From: an uncultured beta proteobacterium
Lineage (GTDB): Bacteria; Pseudomonadota; Gammaproteobacteria; Burkholderiales; Burkholderiaceae_C
Assembly (NCBI GenBank): GCA_903859265.1
Contig: CAIOLZ010000180.1
Span: 1 to 10,952, forward strand
DNA: 10,952 nt
Reading direction: 5' to 3'
Both the position numbers and the translations under genes were made by a program. Positions 1 to 7,230 of this stretch are shown in pieces (the stretch's first letter is position 1; every line of letters starts with the position of its first letter). The notes below the pieces were generated by a model. It saw only the letters and a list, made by a program, of their open reading frames with translations. It was not told the origin of the DNA and ran no database searches.

Positions 1-674
1 ACGGTGCGCTGTTTCCAGATACGGTTCTCTGTCAACAGCGTGTGGTACTCGTCCAAACAGGCGGGGAAGCGCTGCGCGAAATCACCAATGAAATCGAGCA
101 ATGAACCCTGCCGGTTCTTGTTCAACTCGGCGATACCCTTCGCATTACGAACCCGGCTCGCCTTGAATTGCGGCATTGAATCCGGCAGATCGCGGTACAC
201 CCCGCCTGGCCGGAAATAAGCGGCATGCATGCGCGCGCCGCTGGCTGCCTCATACATGTCGAAAAGATCTTCCCGCTCGCGGAAGGTATAAATCAGAATC
301 GTCGAACTGCCGCAATCATTGCCGTGGGAACCCAACCACATCAGATGGTTTAGCAGACGCGTAATTTCTGCATACATAACGCGGATGTACTGCGCCCGAA
401 CCGGAACCTCGATACCCAGCAATTTTTCAATCGCCAGACAGTAAGCGTGCTCGTTGCACATCATCGACACATAGTCCAGACGATCCATGTACGGAAGCGC
501 CTGAATGTAAGTCTTGCTCTCAGCCAGCTTTTCAGTCGCGCGGTGCAACAAACCGATATGCGGATCAGCCCTTTGAATAACCTCGCCATCGAGCTCCAGC
601 ACCAGGCGCAGCACGCCATGGGCGGCCGGATGCTGTGGACCAAAATTCAGGGTGTAGTTTTTGATTTCAGCCAT
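1..674 (-). CDS. nuoD: NADH-quinone oxidoreductase subunit D (complex I 49 kDa subunit), 3' end cut by the window
   Basis: NuoD is a peripheral-arm subunit of the proton-pumping NADH dehydrogenase. With NuoB it forms the quinone-reduction cavity next to the terminal iron-sulfur cluster N2. I translated the minus strand from the ATG at 674-672 and got about 224 residues, roughly half of the usual ~417; the rest lies beyond base 1. The segment starts MAEIKNYTLNFGPQHPAAHG and contains HIGLLHRATEKL (residues 39-50) and PYMDRLDYVSMMCNEHAY. These are the blocks that hold the conserved quinone-site histidine and tyrosine of the family. RARMHAAYFRPGG-type sequence follows, here as GARMHAAYFRPGGVYRDLP. 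A GGAG ribosome binding site lies 12 bases or fewer upstream, in the short gap after the nuoC stop. The subunit is not fused to NuoC, unlike the E. coli NuoCD protein. No frame break was seen in the visible part. Confidence 0.97.
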   Translation of the reverse strand, partial: MAEIKNYTLNFGPQHPAAHGVLRLVLELDGEVIQRADPHIGLLHRATEKLAESKTYIQALPYMDRLDYVSMMCNEHAYCLAIEKLLGIEVPVRAQYIRVMYAEITRLLNHLMWLGSHGNDCGSSTILIYTFREREDLFDMYEAASGARMHAAYFRPGGVYRDLPDSMPQFKASRVRNAKGIAELNKNRQGSLLDFIGDFAQRFPACLDEYHTLLTENRIWKQRT

Positions 675-686
675 GCATCGCTCCGC

Positions 687-1295
687 TTATTGCAGGCCTC
701 CGTATTTATCTTCGCGAACAATTCGTGGCGTAATTTCGCGCGCTTCAATCGTGACGGGTTGATACACAACCCGCGCCTGCTCCGCGTCGTAACGCATCTC
801 CACATGGCCCGTTGTAGGAAAATCCTTGCGAAAAGGGTGCCCTATAAATCCGTAGTCAGTCAGAATTCGCCGCAAATCGTCGTGCCCGTTAAAAACAATC
901 CCAAAAAGATCAAACGCCTCGCGCTCAAACCAATTGGCAGAGTTCCAGATATCGTTGACCGAATCCACCATCGGCATCGCATCATCGGTCGCAAAAACCT
1001 TGAGACGCACGCGCTGGTTAAGAGTTACCGAAAGCAAATGGCTGACAACACAAAAACGCGGACCATCGTGGGCAGCATCCTTGTATTCGGAGAAATCCAC
1101 ACCACACAAATCGATCAATTGCTCGAAACGACATTCGCGCGAATCGCGCAGCAACTCGGCGGCAGCGTGGTAGTCAGCAGCAGCCACCACCACGGTGACT
1201 TCACCCAACCCGATATTGATACTTCGAACTTTGTCGCCTAACGCCGAAACAATTGCGTCACGCGTCGCTTCCGGGGAAACTGAATATTGGGTCAT
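687..1295 (-). CDS. nuoC: NADH-quinone oxidoreductase subunit C (complex I 30 kDa subunit)
   Basis: NuoC is a 202-residue hydrophilic subunit of the connecting module of complex I, with no redox centre of its own. It packs against NuoD and NuoB in the cytoplasmic arm. The family signature is complete: NWFEREAFDLFGIVF at residues 121-135, then HDDLRRILTDYGFIGHPFRKDFP ending at residue 160, then the usual tail with EITPRIVRE and YGG near the C-terminus. The ATG at 1295-1293 is preceded by GGAG, which overlaps the TGA stop of nuoB (8-base gap), so the two genes are probably translationally coupled. The stop is TAA at 689-687, and nuoD starts 12 bases later. Length and motifs are normal for a stand-alone betaproteobacterial NuoC. 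Confidence 0.97.
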   Translation of the reverse strand: MTQYSVSPEATRDAIVSALGDKVRSINIGLGEVTVVVAAADYHAAAELLRDSRECRFEQLIDLCGVDFSEYKDAAHDGPRFCVVSHLLSVTLNQRVRLKVFATDDAMPMVDSVNDIWNSANWFEREAFDLFGIVFNGHDDLRRILTDYGFIGHPFRKDFPTTGHVEMRYDAEQARVVYQPVTIEAREITPRIVREDKYGGLQ

Positions 1296-1303
1296 GCAAC
1301 TCC

Positions 1304-1783
1304 TCAGGCGCGGGCAATGGTTTCAGTGCGCCGGATTTTTTGCTGGAGTTGCAAAATTCCGTAAATCAGCGCCTCCGCCGTGGGCGGGCACCCTGGCACA
1401 TAAACATCCACGGGAACAATGCGGTCACATCCGCGCACCACTGAGTAACTGTAGTGGTAGTAACCGCCACCATTGGCACAGGAACCCATGCTGATTACCC
1501 AACGCGGCTCCGACATCTGGTCATAGACTTTGCGCAATGCTGGCGCCATCTTGTTGCACAACGTACCGGCAACAATCATCAAATCCGACTGCCTCGGGCT
1601 CGCACGGAAGACCTCGGAGCCAAAACGGCTAATGTCATACCGGGCTGCAGCCGCATGCATCATTTCAACGGCGCAGCAAGCCAATCCGAACGTCATCGGC
1701 CAGATGGAGCCAGTCTTGGCCCAGTTCACCACCGAGTCATAGCTCGTTGTGACAAAACCTTCTTTGAGTACACCTTCAATCAT
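1304..1783 (-). CDS. nuoB: NADH-quinone oxidoreductase subunit B (complex I PSST subunit, cluster N2)
   Basis: NuoB carries the [4Fe-4S] cluster N2, the last electron carrier before quinone in complex I. The protein is 159 residues from the ATG at 1783. The N2 ligands are visible: the tandem cysteines C36 and C37 in FGLACCAVEMM, C102 in MGSCANGGGYY and C132 in VPGCPPTAEAL. The block SPRQSDLMIVAGTL is also typical. The reading frame stays open to 1828, but that extra 15-residue N-terminus does not resemble the family and would overlap nuoA. The start at 1783 gives the standard MIEGVLKEGFVTT beginning, lies 4 bases after the nuoA stop and has GGAG inside the end of nuoA. The gene sits between nuoA and nuoC in canonical order. 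Confidence 0.97.
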   Translation of the reverse strand: MIEGVLKEGFVTTSYDSVVNWAKTGSIWPMTFGLACCAVEMMHAAAARYDISRFGSEVFRASPRQSDLMIVAGTLCNKMAPALRKVYDQMSEPRWVISMGSCANGGGYYHYSYSVVRGCDRIVPVDVYVPGCPPTAEALIYGILQLQQKIRRTETIARA

Positions 1784-1787
1784 TGCA

Positions 1788-2147
1788 TTACTCCCAATCG
1801 AGGGCACCCTTTTTCCACATATAAACAAATCCGATGGTCAGGACGGCCACGAACTCCACACCGATCAAAAAACCAGTAATGCCAATGTCCTTGAGCGACA
1901 CAGCCCAGGGGAAGAGAAAGGCGGTTTCCAGGTCAAACAGGATGAAGAGAATCGCCACAAGGTAGTAGCGAACGTCGAACTTCATGCGTGCGTCTTCAAA
2001 TGCCTCAAAGCCGCATTCGTAGGGGGAGTTTTTGGCAGCGTCCGGTCTGTTGGGACCCAGAACATATCCAAGTACCTGAGGTACGACACCGATGCCTATG
2101 CCAACCAAGATGAACAACAGGACGGGAAGATATTGATCTAAATTCAT
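1788..2147 (-). CDS. nuoA: NADH-quinone oxidoreductase subunit A (complex I membrane subunit)
   Basis: NuoA is a small membrane subunit (119 residues) that joins the peripheral arm to the proton-pumping membrane arm. Three hydrophobic segments are visible: about residues 7-30, 58-80 and 86-110. Between the first two lies the family signature, with YECGFEAFEDARMKFDVRYY followed by a hydrophobic stretch containing FDLETAF. The ATG at 2147-2145 has only a weak purine-rich upstream sequence. This is the first gene of the nuo cluster. The 56 bases between it and the tRNA-Leu gene show no clear sigma-70 promoter and no terminator, so transcription may enter from the tRNA or from secG. The stop is TAA, 4 bases before nuoB. 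Confidence 0.96.
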   Translation of the reverse strand: MNLDQYLPVLLFILVGIGIGVVPQVLGYVLGPNRPDAAKNSPYECGFEAFEDARMKFDVRYYLVAILFILFDLETAFLFPWAVSLKDIGITGFLIGVEFVAVLTIGFVYMWKKGALDWE

Positions 2148-2203
2148 CTTGGACTCTGTTCACCGTTAAATTTTCAATCCAGCACACGGACTGATGCATT
2201 AGT

Positions 2204-2288
2204 TGGTGCCGTCGGCGAGACTCGAACTCGCACAGCTTTCGCCACTACCACCTCAAGATAGCGTGTCTACCAATTTCACCACGACGGC
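2204..2288 (-). tRNA. tRNA-Leu (anticodon GAG)
   Basis: The minus strand folds into a complete 85-nt class II (long variable arm) tRNA. The acceptor stem GCCGTCG (2288-2282) pairs with CGACGGC (2214-2208), followed by A and an encoded CCA. The D arm is GTG, AAATTGGTAGA, CAC. The anticodon stem CTATC/GGTAG closes the loop TTGAGGT, with anticodon GAG at 2254-2252. A 13-nt variable region follows, then the T arm GCGAG, TTCGAGT, CTCGC. The GAG anticodon and long variable arm identify a leucine tRNA reading CUC and CUU. It lies between secG and nuoA on the same strand as both, with no terminator visible on either side. Confidence 0.97.
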
Positions 2289-2407
2289 GGTGCTTTTCAA
2301 TCAAATTCGCTCAACCCACCTCATTGGAGTGCAGCGTGGAGTTCAGCGCGCTTGACCGACTTAGAGTTTACCCTGAATTCGCTTCTCCATTGAGCGCGAA
2401 ATGGCAA

Positions 2408-2764
2408 TTACTTGGAAGGAATTTGCGCAGCACCAGATGCCGGCGCGCTTGCTGGCGCAGATTGCGCGGCAACTGCCGGAACAGCGCTGGCGGCCCCATC
2501 AAGAACGCTGCCGGAAGCCGTTGGCCGGATGTTGCCGAAGTAGGCGAGTGCCAGCGTACAGACAAAAAACACGGTCGCCAGCACCGCGGTAGTGCGCGAC
2601 AGGAAATTGGCGCTGCCTGATGCACCAAACAAGCTGCCCGAGCCCCCGCTTCCAAACGCCGCGCCCATGTCAGCACCTTTTCCGTGCTGTACCAGGATCA
2701 ATCCAATCATGACCAGGGCCGACAGCATCTGCACTGTCAAAATAATCGTTACCAAAGCATTCAT
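2408..2764 (-). CDS. secG: Protein-export membrane protein SecG
   Basis: SecG is the small auxiliary subunit of the SecYEG translocon in the inner membrane, where it assists SecA-driven protein export. The 118-residue product has the family layout: a first membrane helix at about residues 3-25, a cytoplasmic glycine-rich loop with LVQHGKGADMGAAFGSG followed by SLFGASGSANFLSR, and a second membrane helix at about 57-77. After that comes a low-complexity tail rich in alanine, serine and proline, typical of proteobacterial SecG. The ATG at 2764 is preceded by GGAG at good spacing. It follows tpiA by 31 bases, so both are probably on one transcript. The 119 bases between its TAA stop and the tRNA-Leu gene hold no recognisable gene or T-tailed hairpin. 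Confidence 0.96.
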   Translation of the reverse strand: MNALVTIILTVQMLSALVMIGLILVQHGKGADMGAAFGSGGSGSLFGASGSANFLSRTTAVLATVFFVCTLALAYFGNIRPTASGSVLDGAASAVPAVAAQSAPASAPASGAAQIPSK

Positions 2765-2795
2765 ACCAAACTCCTAAATCGAATACAGGAGACCG

Positions 2796-3536
2796 CTAAT
2801 ACGCGGCCGCAATAATGGATAAAAAATCATCGGCCTTGAGCGACGCACCACCCACCAGGCCCCCGTCAATATCAGGTTGCGCCAACAGGCTGCGGGCGTT
2901 GGTCGCATTCATGCTACCGCCGTACAAAATACGAATTCGTTGCGCCATCTGACTGGCAGCATTGAGCTGCATGCGCAGCACCGCATGGACCTGCTGCGCC
3001 ATTTCAGGTGTGGCAGTTTTGCCGCTGCCGATGGCCCAAATTGGCTCATAGGCGACCACAATTTCACTGATACAGTGCCCGTTTGCGTGAATCACCGCAG
3101 CCAGTTGTCGCCTGACCACATCTTCAGTCTGTCCCGACTCACGCTCTGCGAGAGTTTCACCTACGCACACAATCGGAGTGATCCCGCAAGCGAGGGCGCG
3201 CTGCGCTTTCAATGCAACTAAGGCATCGGTTTCGCCATGGTAGTGCCGCCGTTCTGAGTGCCCGACGATGGAATACCGCACACCCAGGTCGCGCAACATA
3301 TCGGCAGAAATTTCGCCGGTGTAGGCACCGGACTCATGCGCCGACACGTCCTGTGCACCGCAGCTCAAATCAGTACCGGCAACCAAATCGCGCACTTGCT
3401 GCAGATAAACAGACGGAACGCACACTGCGACATCGCATTGCCAATGTCTGGAACTGCCTGTCAAAGCAGCCAACAGCGCAGCGTTGGAATCGCGCAGGCC
3501 ATTCATTTTCCAGTTGCCAGCAATCAGTTTTTTCAT
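2796..3536 (-). CDS. tpiA: Triose-phosphate isomerase
   Basis: This cytoplasmic enzyme interconverts dihydroxyacetone phosphate and glyceraldehyde 3-phosphate in glycolysis and gluconeogenesis. The 246-residue product has the complete TIM-barrel active site: N8 and K10 in AGNWKMN, the electrophilic H93 in SIVGHSERR, the catalytic base E164 in VVAYEPIWAIGSGKTAT (which also contains the flexible loop 6), and the phosphate-binding LYGGSMN and GGLVGGASL segments near the C-terminus. Its ATG overlaps the TGA of the upstream oxidoreductase as ATGA (3533-3536). No good Shine-Dalgarno sequence is visible before it, which suggests coupling to translation of the upstream gene. secG follows 31 bases after the TAG stop. 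Confidence 0.97.
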   Translation of the reverse strand: MKKLIAGNWKMNGLRDSNAALLAALTGSSRHWQCDVAVCVPSVYLQQVRDLVAGTDLSCGAQDVSAHESGAYTGEISADMLRDLGVRYSIVGHSERRHYHGETDALVALKAQRALACGITPIVCVGETLAERESGQTEDVVRRQLAAVIHANGHCISEIVVAYEPIWAIGSGKTATPEMAQQVHAVLRMQLNAASQMAQRIRILYGGSMNATNARSLLAQPDIDGGLVGGASLKADDFLSIIAAAY

Positions 3537-4528
3537 ACCGTTTGCCAGTCCAGAACTATTTTTCCGATGTGCAAATTGGATTCCATCAAACTATGCGCCT
3601 GCGCAGCGTCAGCTGCCCGGAAAACACTGTGAATGACTGGTTTGATCTGCCCATTTTCCAAGAGCGGCCACACGTTTTTCAGCAGCGCCCGCGCAATCGC
3701 AGCCTTGAAAGCGATCGGTCTCGGGCGCAAGGTGGAGCCGGTAATCGACAAGCGTTTGCGCAAAACCAGACCCGCGTTAAGTTCGCTCTGCGTGCCGCCC
3801 TGCACGGCGATGATCACCAACCGCCCATCTTCAGCCAGGCAATTCACCTCTTTGGCAACATAGGCACCAGCCACCATATCGAGGATCACATCGACACCAC
3901 GCCCGTCCGTCAGGCGCCTGGCTTCAACCTCAAAGTCCTGCTTCCTGTAATTGATAGCGGCGTCGGTACCCAGTTCAACGACAGCCTGGCACTTTGCATC
4001 GCTGCCGGCGGTCGCAATAACCCTGGCACCGAGCGCCTTGGCCATTTGAATCGCCGTCACACCGATGCCGCTGGTGCCGCCCTGAACCAGCAATGTTTCA
4101 CCCGCAACCAAACGGCCGCGGTCAAACACATTGCTCCAAACCGTGAAGAAAGTTTCAGGCAAAGCCGCTGCTTCGACAAAGGACAGCCCGGCAGGAATGG
4201 GTAAACACTGTGCAACAGGTGCCACACAGCGCTGTGCGTAACCGCCGCCCGACACCAATGCGCACACACGGTCCCCCACGGCCAACCCGGCAAACTGCAA
4301 GGCCTGGCTATCACCGTCCTCAATAATGCCGGCCACTTCGAGCCCCGGAATATCCGACGCCCCTGGCGGAGGCGGATAAGCGCCGGACCGCTGCAGCACG
4401 TCGGGACGGTTGACGCCACTGGCGTGCACGCGAATCAGCAGCTCGCCCTCACCACAGGCCGGCTCCGCGCGTTCTGCCAGAGACAGTACGTCCGGGCCGC
4501 CAAAAGTCACTATTTCAATAGCCTGCAT
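3533..4528 (-). CDS. NAD(P)H quinone oxidoreductase, PIG3/QOR type (zinc-independent medium-chain dehydrogenase)
   Basis: This is a 331-residue member of the medium-chain dehydrogenase/reductase superfamily, closest by recognition to the PIG3-like quinone oxidoreductases. These reduce quinones with NAD(P)H in the cytoplasm. The substrate domain comes first, with SGVNRPDVLQRSGAYPPPPG at residues 37-56 and PGLEVAG at 61-67. The nucleotide-binding Rossmann fold follows, with GGTSGIG at 150-156. GSTLRPR at 264-270 is characteristic of this subgroup. The catalytic zinc cysteine/histidine pattern of alcohol dehydrogenases is absent, as expected. I chose the ATG at 4528 (MQAIEIVTFGGPDVL) because it matches the family N-terminus. 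The frame also has a TTG at 4549, which lacks support. The Shine-Dalgarno is weak; the gene starts 24 bases after the pnp stop and ends in an ATGA overlap with tpiA. The physiological substrate is unknown. Confidence 0.92.
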   Translation of the reverse strand: MQAIEIVTFGGPDVLSLAERAEPACGEGELLIRVHASGVNRPDVLQRSGAYPPPPGASDIPGLEVAGIIEDGDSQALQFAGLAVGDRVCALVSGGGYAQRCVAPVAQCLPIPAGLSFVEAAALPETFFTVWSNVFDRGRLVAGETLLVQGGTSGIGVTAIQMAKALGARVIATAGSDAKCQAVVELGTDAAINYRKQDFEVEARRLTDGRGVDVILDMVAGAYVAKEVNCLAEDGRLVIIAVQGGTQSELNAGLVLRKRLSITGSTLRPRPIAFKAAIARALLKNVWPLLENGQIKPVIHSVFRAADAAQAHSLMESNLHIGKIVLDWQTV

Positions 4529-4552
4529 CGTCGAATCACACCGTGGCAATTC

Positions 4553-6670
4553 TTATTGTTGTTCCGCGTTTTGAGCTGGGCGGTCTATCAAAGCTTTCAT
4601 TGAAAGTTTGATGCGACCTTTCTCATCGGTCTCGAGCACCTTGACTTTGACGATTTGCCCTTCGGACAAATAGTCTGTCACCTTCTCAACCCGCTCATGA
4701 GCGATCTGGCTGATGTGCAACAACCCGTCTTTGCCTGGCAACAAATTCACCAGCGCGCCGAAGTCAAGAATTTTGGTGATCGGGCCTTCGTAAACCTTAC
4801 CGATTTCAACTTCCGCAGTAATTTGTTCAATGCGGCGCTTGGCTTCTTCCGCCTTGGCGGGGTCGCTTGACGCGATGGTGATCGTGCCGTCTTCCTCAAT
4901 GTTGATCTGCGTTCCGGTTTCTTCAGTCAAGGCGCGAATCACTGCTCCACCCTTGCCGATCACGTCACGGATTTTTTCAGGGTTGATTTTCATCGTGAAC
5001 AAACGCGGCGCGAAGTTGGACACTTCAGTCTTGGCTTGAGCCATCGCCTCTTGCATCTTGCCAAGAATGTGCATGCGGGCTTCCTTGGCTTGCGCCAGCG
5101 CAACTTGCATGATCTCCTTGGTGATACCCTGGATCTTGATATCCATTTGGAGCGCGGTAATGCCATTGGTGGTACCGGCAACTTTGAAGTCCATGTCGCC
5201 CAAATGGTCCTCATCGCCCAAAATGTCGGTCAATACCGCGAAGCGATTGTCTTCCTTGATCAGACCCATCGCGATGCCGGCCACGTGGGCCTTCATGGGC
5301 ACGCCAGCGTCCATCAGAGACAAGCAACCGCCGCACACCGAAGCCATGGAGGACGAACCATTGGACTCGGTAATTTCCGACACAACACGCATGGTGTAGG
5401 GGAAATCTTCCTTGGATGGCAGGCAGGCCGCCAGTGCCCGCTTGGCCAAACGGCCGTGGCCGATTTCACGACGTTTTGGCGTACCCACGCGCCCTGTTTC
5501 GCCGGTAGCAAACGGAGGCATGTTGTAGTGCAGCATGAAGCGGTCTTCGTAGTCACCGCTGAGTGCATCAATACGCTGCGCATCGCGCTCTGTACCGAGC
5601 GTTGTTACGACCAAAGCCTGGGTTTCGCCACGCGTAAACAGTGCGGAGCCGTGGGTGCGCGGCAACACGCCGTTGCGAATTTCAATGGCGCGCACAGTGC
5701 GTGTGTCACGGCCATCAATGCGGGGCTCGCCAGCAAGAATTTGGCTGCGCACAATCTTGGCTTCAATTTCGAACAACAGGCCTTCTACCGCCACGCTGTC
5801 GAACGCCGCACCCTCTGCCTTCAAAGCCGCCATCACATCAGAATACGCGGCGCGGCACGCCTGGGTACGCGATTGCTTGTTGCGGATTTGGTAGGCTGCA
5901 ACCAGTTTGTCTTTGGCCAGAGCGTCTATCTTGGCAATCATTGCTTCGTCTTTGGCCGGAGCCTTCCAATCCCAAACCGGTTTACCGGCGTCGCGCACGA
6001 GTTCATGGATGGCGTTGATGGCAATATTGCCCTGCTGGTGCCCATAGACCACAGCACCCAACATCACTTCTTCAGAGAGTTGCTGGGCCTCGGATTCCAC
6101 CATCAAAACGGCAGATTCGGTGCCTGCAACCACGAGGTCAAGAATCGAATCCTTGCGCTGGGTTTGGCCGGGGTTCAACACATATTCACCGTTGACATAG
6201 CCCACGCGGGCCGCGCCAATTGGCCCATTGAAAGGCACGCCGCTGATGGAAAGTGCCGCGCTGACCGCGATCATGGCGGCGATGTCGGCATCCACTTCCG
6301 GATTGAGTGATACGGTGTGAATTACAACGTGGACTTCGTTGAAAAAACCTTCTGGGAACAAAGGACGAATCGGACGGTCAATCAGGCGACTGGTCAGGGT
6401 TTCAAATTCACTGGGCCGACCTTCCCGCTTGAAAAAACTGCCGGGAATTTTTCCGGCTGCGTAACTCTTTTCGAGGTAGTCCACCGTGAGCGGGAAAAAG
6501 TCCTGTCCGGGTTTACCTTCGGTCTTCGCTACGACTGTTGCAAGAACCACTGTGCCATCCATGTCCAACAGCACTGCGCCCGTGGACTGGCGCGCAATTT
6601 CACCTGTTTCCATCGTGACCTTGTGCTGGCCCCACTGAAACGTTTTGCTAACTTTTTTAAACATCGTCAT
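4553..6670 (-). CDS. pnp: Polyribonucleotide nucleotidyltransferase (PNPase)
   Basis: PNPase is a trimeric 3'-to-5' phosphorolytic exoribonuclease, central to mRNA and sRNA turnover and a partner of the RNase E degradosome in many proteobacteria. The 705-residue product has all domains: a first RNase PH domain with FFKREGRPSE (79-88) and RPIRPLFP (99-106), a helical linker, and a second catalytic RNase PH domain with ILGDEDHLGDMDF. D486 and D492 of that motif coincide with the E. coli metal/catalytic aspartates. A KH domain follows (about 558-617, GKGG at 572-575), then an S1 domain (about 624-692). I chose the ATG at 6670 (MTMFKKVSKTF) because GGAG lies 7 bases upstream. A second ATG at 6664 is too far from it, and the open frame to 6748 has no family similarity. 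The 207-base gap to rpsO holds a terminator and a long hairpin. Confidence 0.98.
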   Translation of the reverse strand: MTMFKKVSKTFQWGQHKVTMETGEIARQSTGAVLLDMDGTVVLATVVAKTEGKPGQDFFPLTVDYLEKSYAAGKIPGSFFKREGRPSEFETLTSRLIDRPIRPLFPEGFFNEVHVVIHTVSLNPEVDADIAAMIAVSAALSISGVPFNGPIGAARVGYVNGEYVLNPGQTQRKDSILDLVVAGTESAVLMVESEAQQLSEEVMLGAVVYGHQQGNIAINAIHELVRDAGKPVWDWKAPAKDEAMIAKIDALAKDKLVAAYQIRNKQSRTQACRAAYSDVMAALKAEGAAFDSVAVEGLLFEIEAKIVRSQILAGEPRIDGRDTRTVRAIEIRNGVLPRTHGSALFTRGETQALVVTTLGTERDAQRIDALSGDYEDRFMLHYNMPPFATGETGRVGTPKRREIGHGRLAKRALAACLPSKEDFPYTMRVVSEITESNGSSSMASVCGGCLSLMDAGVPMKAHVAGIAMGLIKEDNRFAVLTDILGDEDHLGDMDFKVAGTTNGITALQMDIKIQGITKEIMQVALAQAKEARMHILGKMQEAMAQAKTEVSNFAPRLFTMKINPEKIRDVIGKGGAVIRALTEETGTQINIEEDGTITIASSDPAKAEEAKRRIEQITAEVEIGKVYEGPITKILDFGALVNLLPGKDGLLHISQIAHERVEKVTDYLSEGQIVKVKVLETDEKGRIKLSMKALIDRPAQNAEQQ

Positions 6671-6750
6671 CGTCTGTCTCCATTGATATCGGAAAAATTG
6701 GCAGGTGCAGGCCACCGTACCCAAGCCCGGATCAACATCACAGTCCACGA

Positions 6751-6791
6751 TGCCATTCCAAAGAAACTCCAGAAATTTCTTTGGAATGACA
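6751..6791 (-). promoter_or_regulatory. Stem-loop in the pnp 5' leader
   Basis: A perfect 13-bp inverted repeat, CATTCCAAAGAAA at 6754-6766 and TTTCTTTGGAATG at 6776-6788, encloses a 9-base loop. Two further pairs (6751-6752 with 6790-6791) form beyond one mismatch. It lies 80 bases upstream of the pnp start codon, between the rpsO terminator and pnp. In the pnp transcript it would form one strong hairpin if transcription starts upstream of 6791. In E. coli the pnp leader carries an RNase III-processed stem-loop through which PNPase limits its own synthesis. A similar role here is an inference from position, and the stem is shorter than typical RNase III substrates. No T-tract follows, so it is not a terminator. 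Confidence 0.6.
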
Positions 6792-6823
6792 CAGCTTCGT
6801 ACTGCTTTTGCCGAATCCGAAGT

Positions 6824-6857
6824 AAAAAACGCCTGAGCTAGTAACCTAACTCAGGCG
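6824..6857 (-). terminator. Rho-independent terminator of rpsO
   Basis: On the minus strand CGCCTGAG (6857-6850) pairs perfectly with CTCAGGCG (6837-6830) around a 12-base loop, and six T residues follow (6829-6824). The stem starts 20 bases after the rpsO TAA stop. The plus strand has no T-tract on the other side, so it works only in the rpsO direction. It implies that S15 mRNA largely ends here and that pnp needs either read-through or its own promoter in 6671-6823, where I could not pick out a convincing sigma-70 element. Confidence 0.88.
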
Positions 6858-6877
6858 CCGTTCATCTGGTAAATCGC

Positions 6878-7144
6878 TTATTTACGCAAGCTCAACTTGT
6901 TGATCAGCGCCGTGTACCGGTCAGCGTCCTTGTCTTTCAAGTAGTCCAACAATTTGCGGCGGCGACTCACCATACGCAGCAACCCACGGCGGCCATGGTG
7001 GTCTTTTGCGTGGGTCTTGAAATGGGGTGTCAGTTCGTTAATGCGCGCTGTCAGCAATGCAACTTGAACTTCCGGGCTCCCGGTATCACCGGCTTTACGG
7101 GCATTGTCTTTCACAACGGCAGCTTTGATGCTGGATGCAATCAT
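6878..7144 (-). CDS. rpsO: 30S ribosomal protein S15
   Basis: S15 is a primary 16S rRNA-binding protein of the small subunit platform. The 88-residue product matches the family over its length: GDTGSPEVQVALLTARI, LTPHFKTHAKDHHGRRGLL, RMVSRRRKLLDYL and the C-terminal RYTALINKLSLRK. The ATG at 7144 gives the MIASSIKA beginning seen in Comamonadaceae-like S15 proteins and has AGGA at 7155-7152, 7 bases upstream. The open frame further upstream to 7177 is leader sequence containing a hairpin. The gene is followed by its own terminator and then pnp, the classic rpsO-pnp arrangement of proteobacteria. A near-perfect -10 box upstream suggests it has its own promoter. Confidence 0.98.
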   Translation of the reverse strand: MIASSIKAAVVKDNARKAGDTGSPEVQVALLTARINELTPHFKTHAKDHHGRRGLLRMVSRRRKLLDYLKDKDADRYTALINKLSLRK

Positions 7145-7163
7145 ATGATTTTCCTGGTGGTTT

Positions 7164-7186
7164 GGATTCGGCCACAAGGCCGCTCC
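7164..7186 (-). promoter_or_regulatory. Hairpin in the rpsO leader just upstream of the ribosome binding site
   Basis: On the minus strand GGA-G-CGGCC, loop TTGT, GGCCG-AA-TCC forms an 8-pair hairpin with a small internal loop (core CGGCC/GGCCG at 7182-7178 and 7173-7169). It ends 8 bases before the AGGA ribosome binding site. S15 represses its own translation through leader RNA structures in several bacteria. Position and base composition are compatible with such an operator, but S15 binding is not shown by the sequence. Confidence 0.45.
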
Positions 7187-7230
7187 GGTTTATGAACTTG
7201 CGTGAAATGCTGGAACTGCTTCTCACGTGC

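Noticed and set aside
447..1241. 264-codon open frame on the plus strand opposite nuoC and nuoD
   Set aside because: It is antisense to two conserved complex I genes and crosses their junction; no motif or ribosome binding site supports it.
1784..1828. 15-codon N-terminal extension of nuoB
   Set aside because: It overlaps nuoA and does not match the family; the ATG at 1783 has GGAG and the standard beginning.
2341..2356. Terminator after secG at the palindrome around AGCGCGCT
   Set aside because: The perfect part leaves no proper loop, the outer pairs include a mismatch, and no T-tract follows on the minus strand.
3212..4204. 330-codon open frame on the plus strand opposite tpiA and the oxidoreductase
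   Set aside because: It spans the junction of two well-supported genes on the other strand, has a non-protein-like arginine/glutamine-rich sequence and no motif.
5036..6310. 424-codon open frame on the plus strand opposite pnp
   Set aside because: It is antisense to the strongly conserved PNPase, has no recognisable domain, and its composition is what a shadow frame of a high-GC third-position gene gives.
6671..6748. 26-codon N-terminal extension of pnp
   Set aside because: It is leader sequence with no family similarity, and GGAG lies between it and the ATG at 6670.
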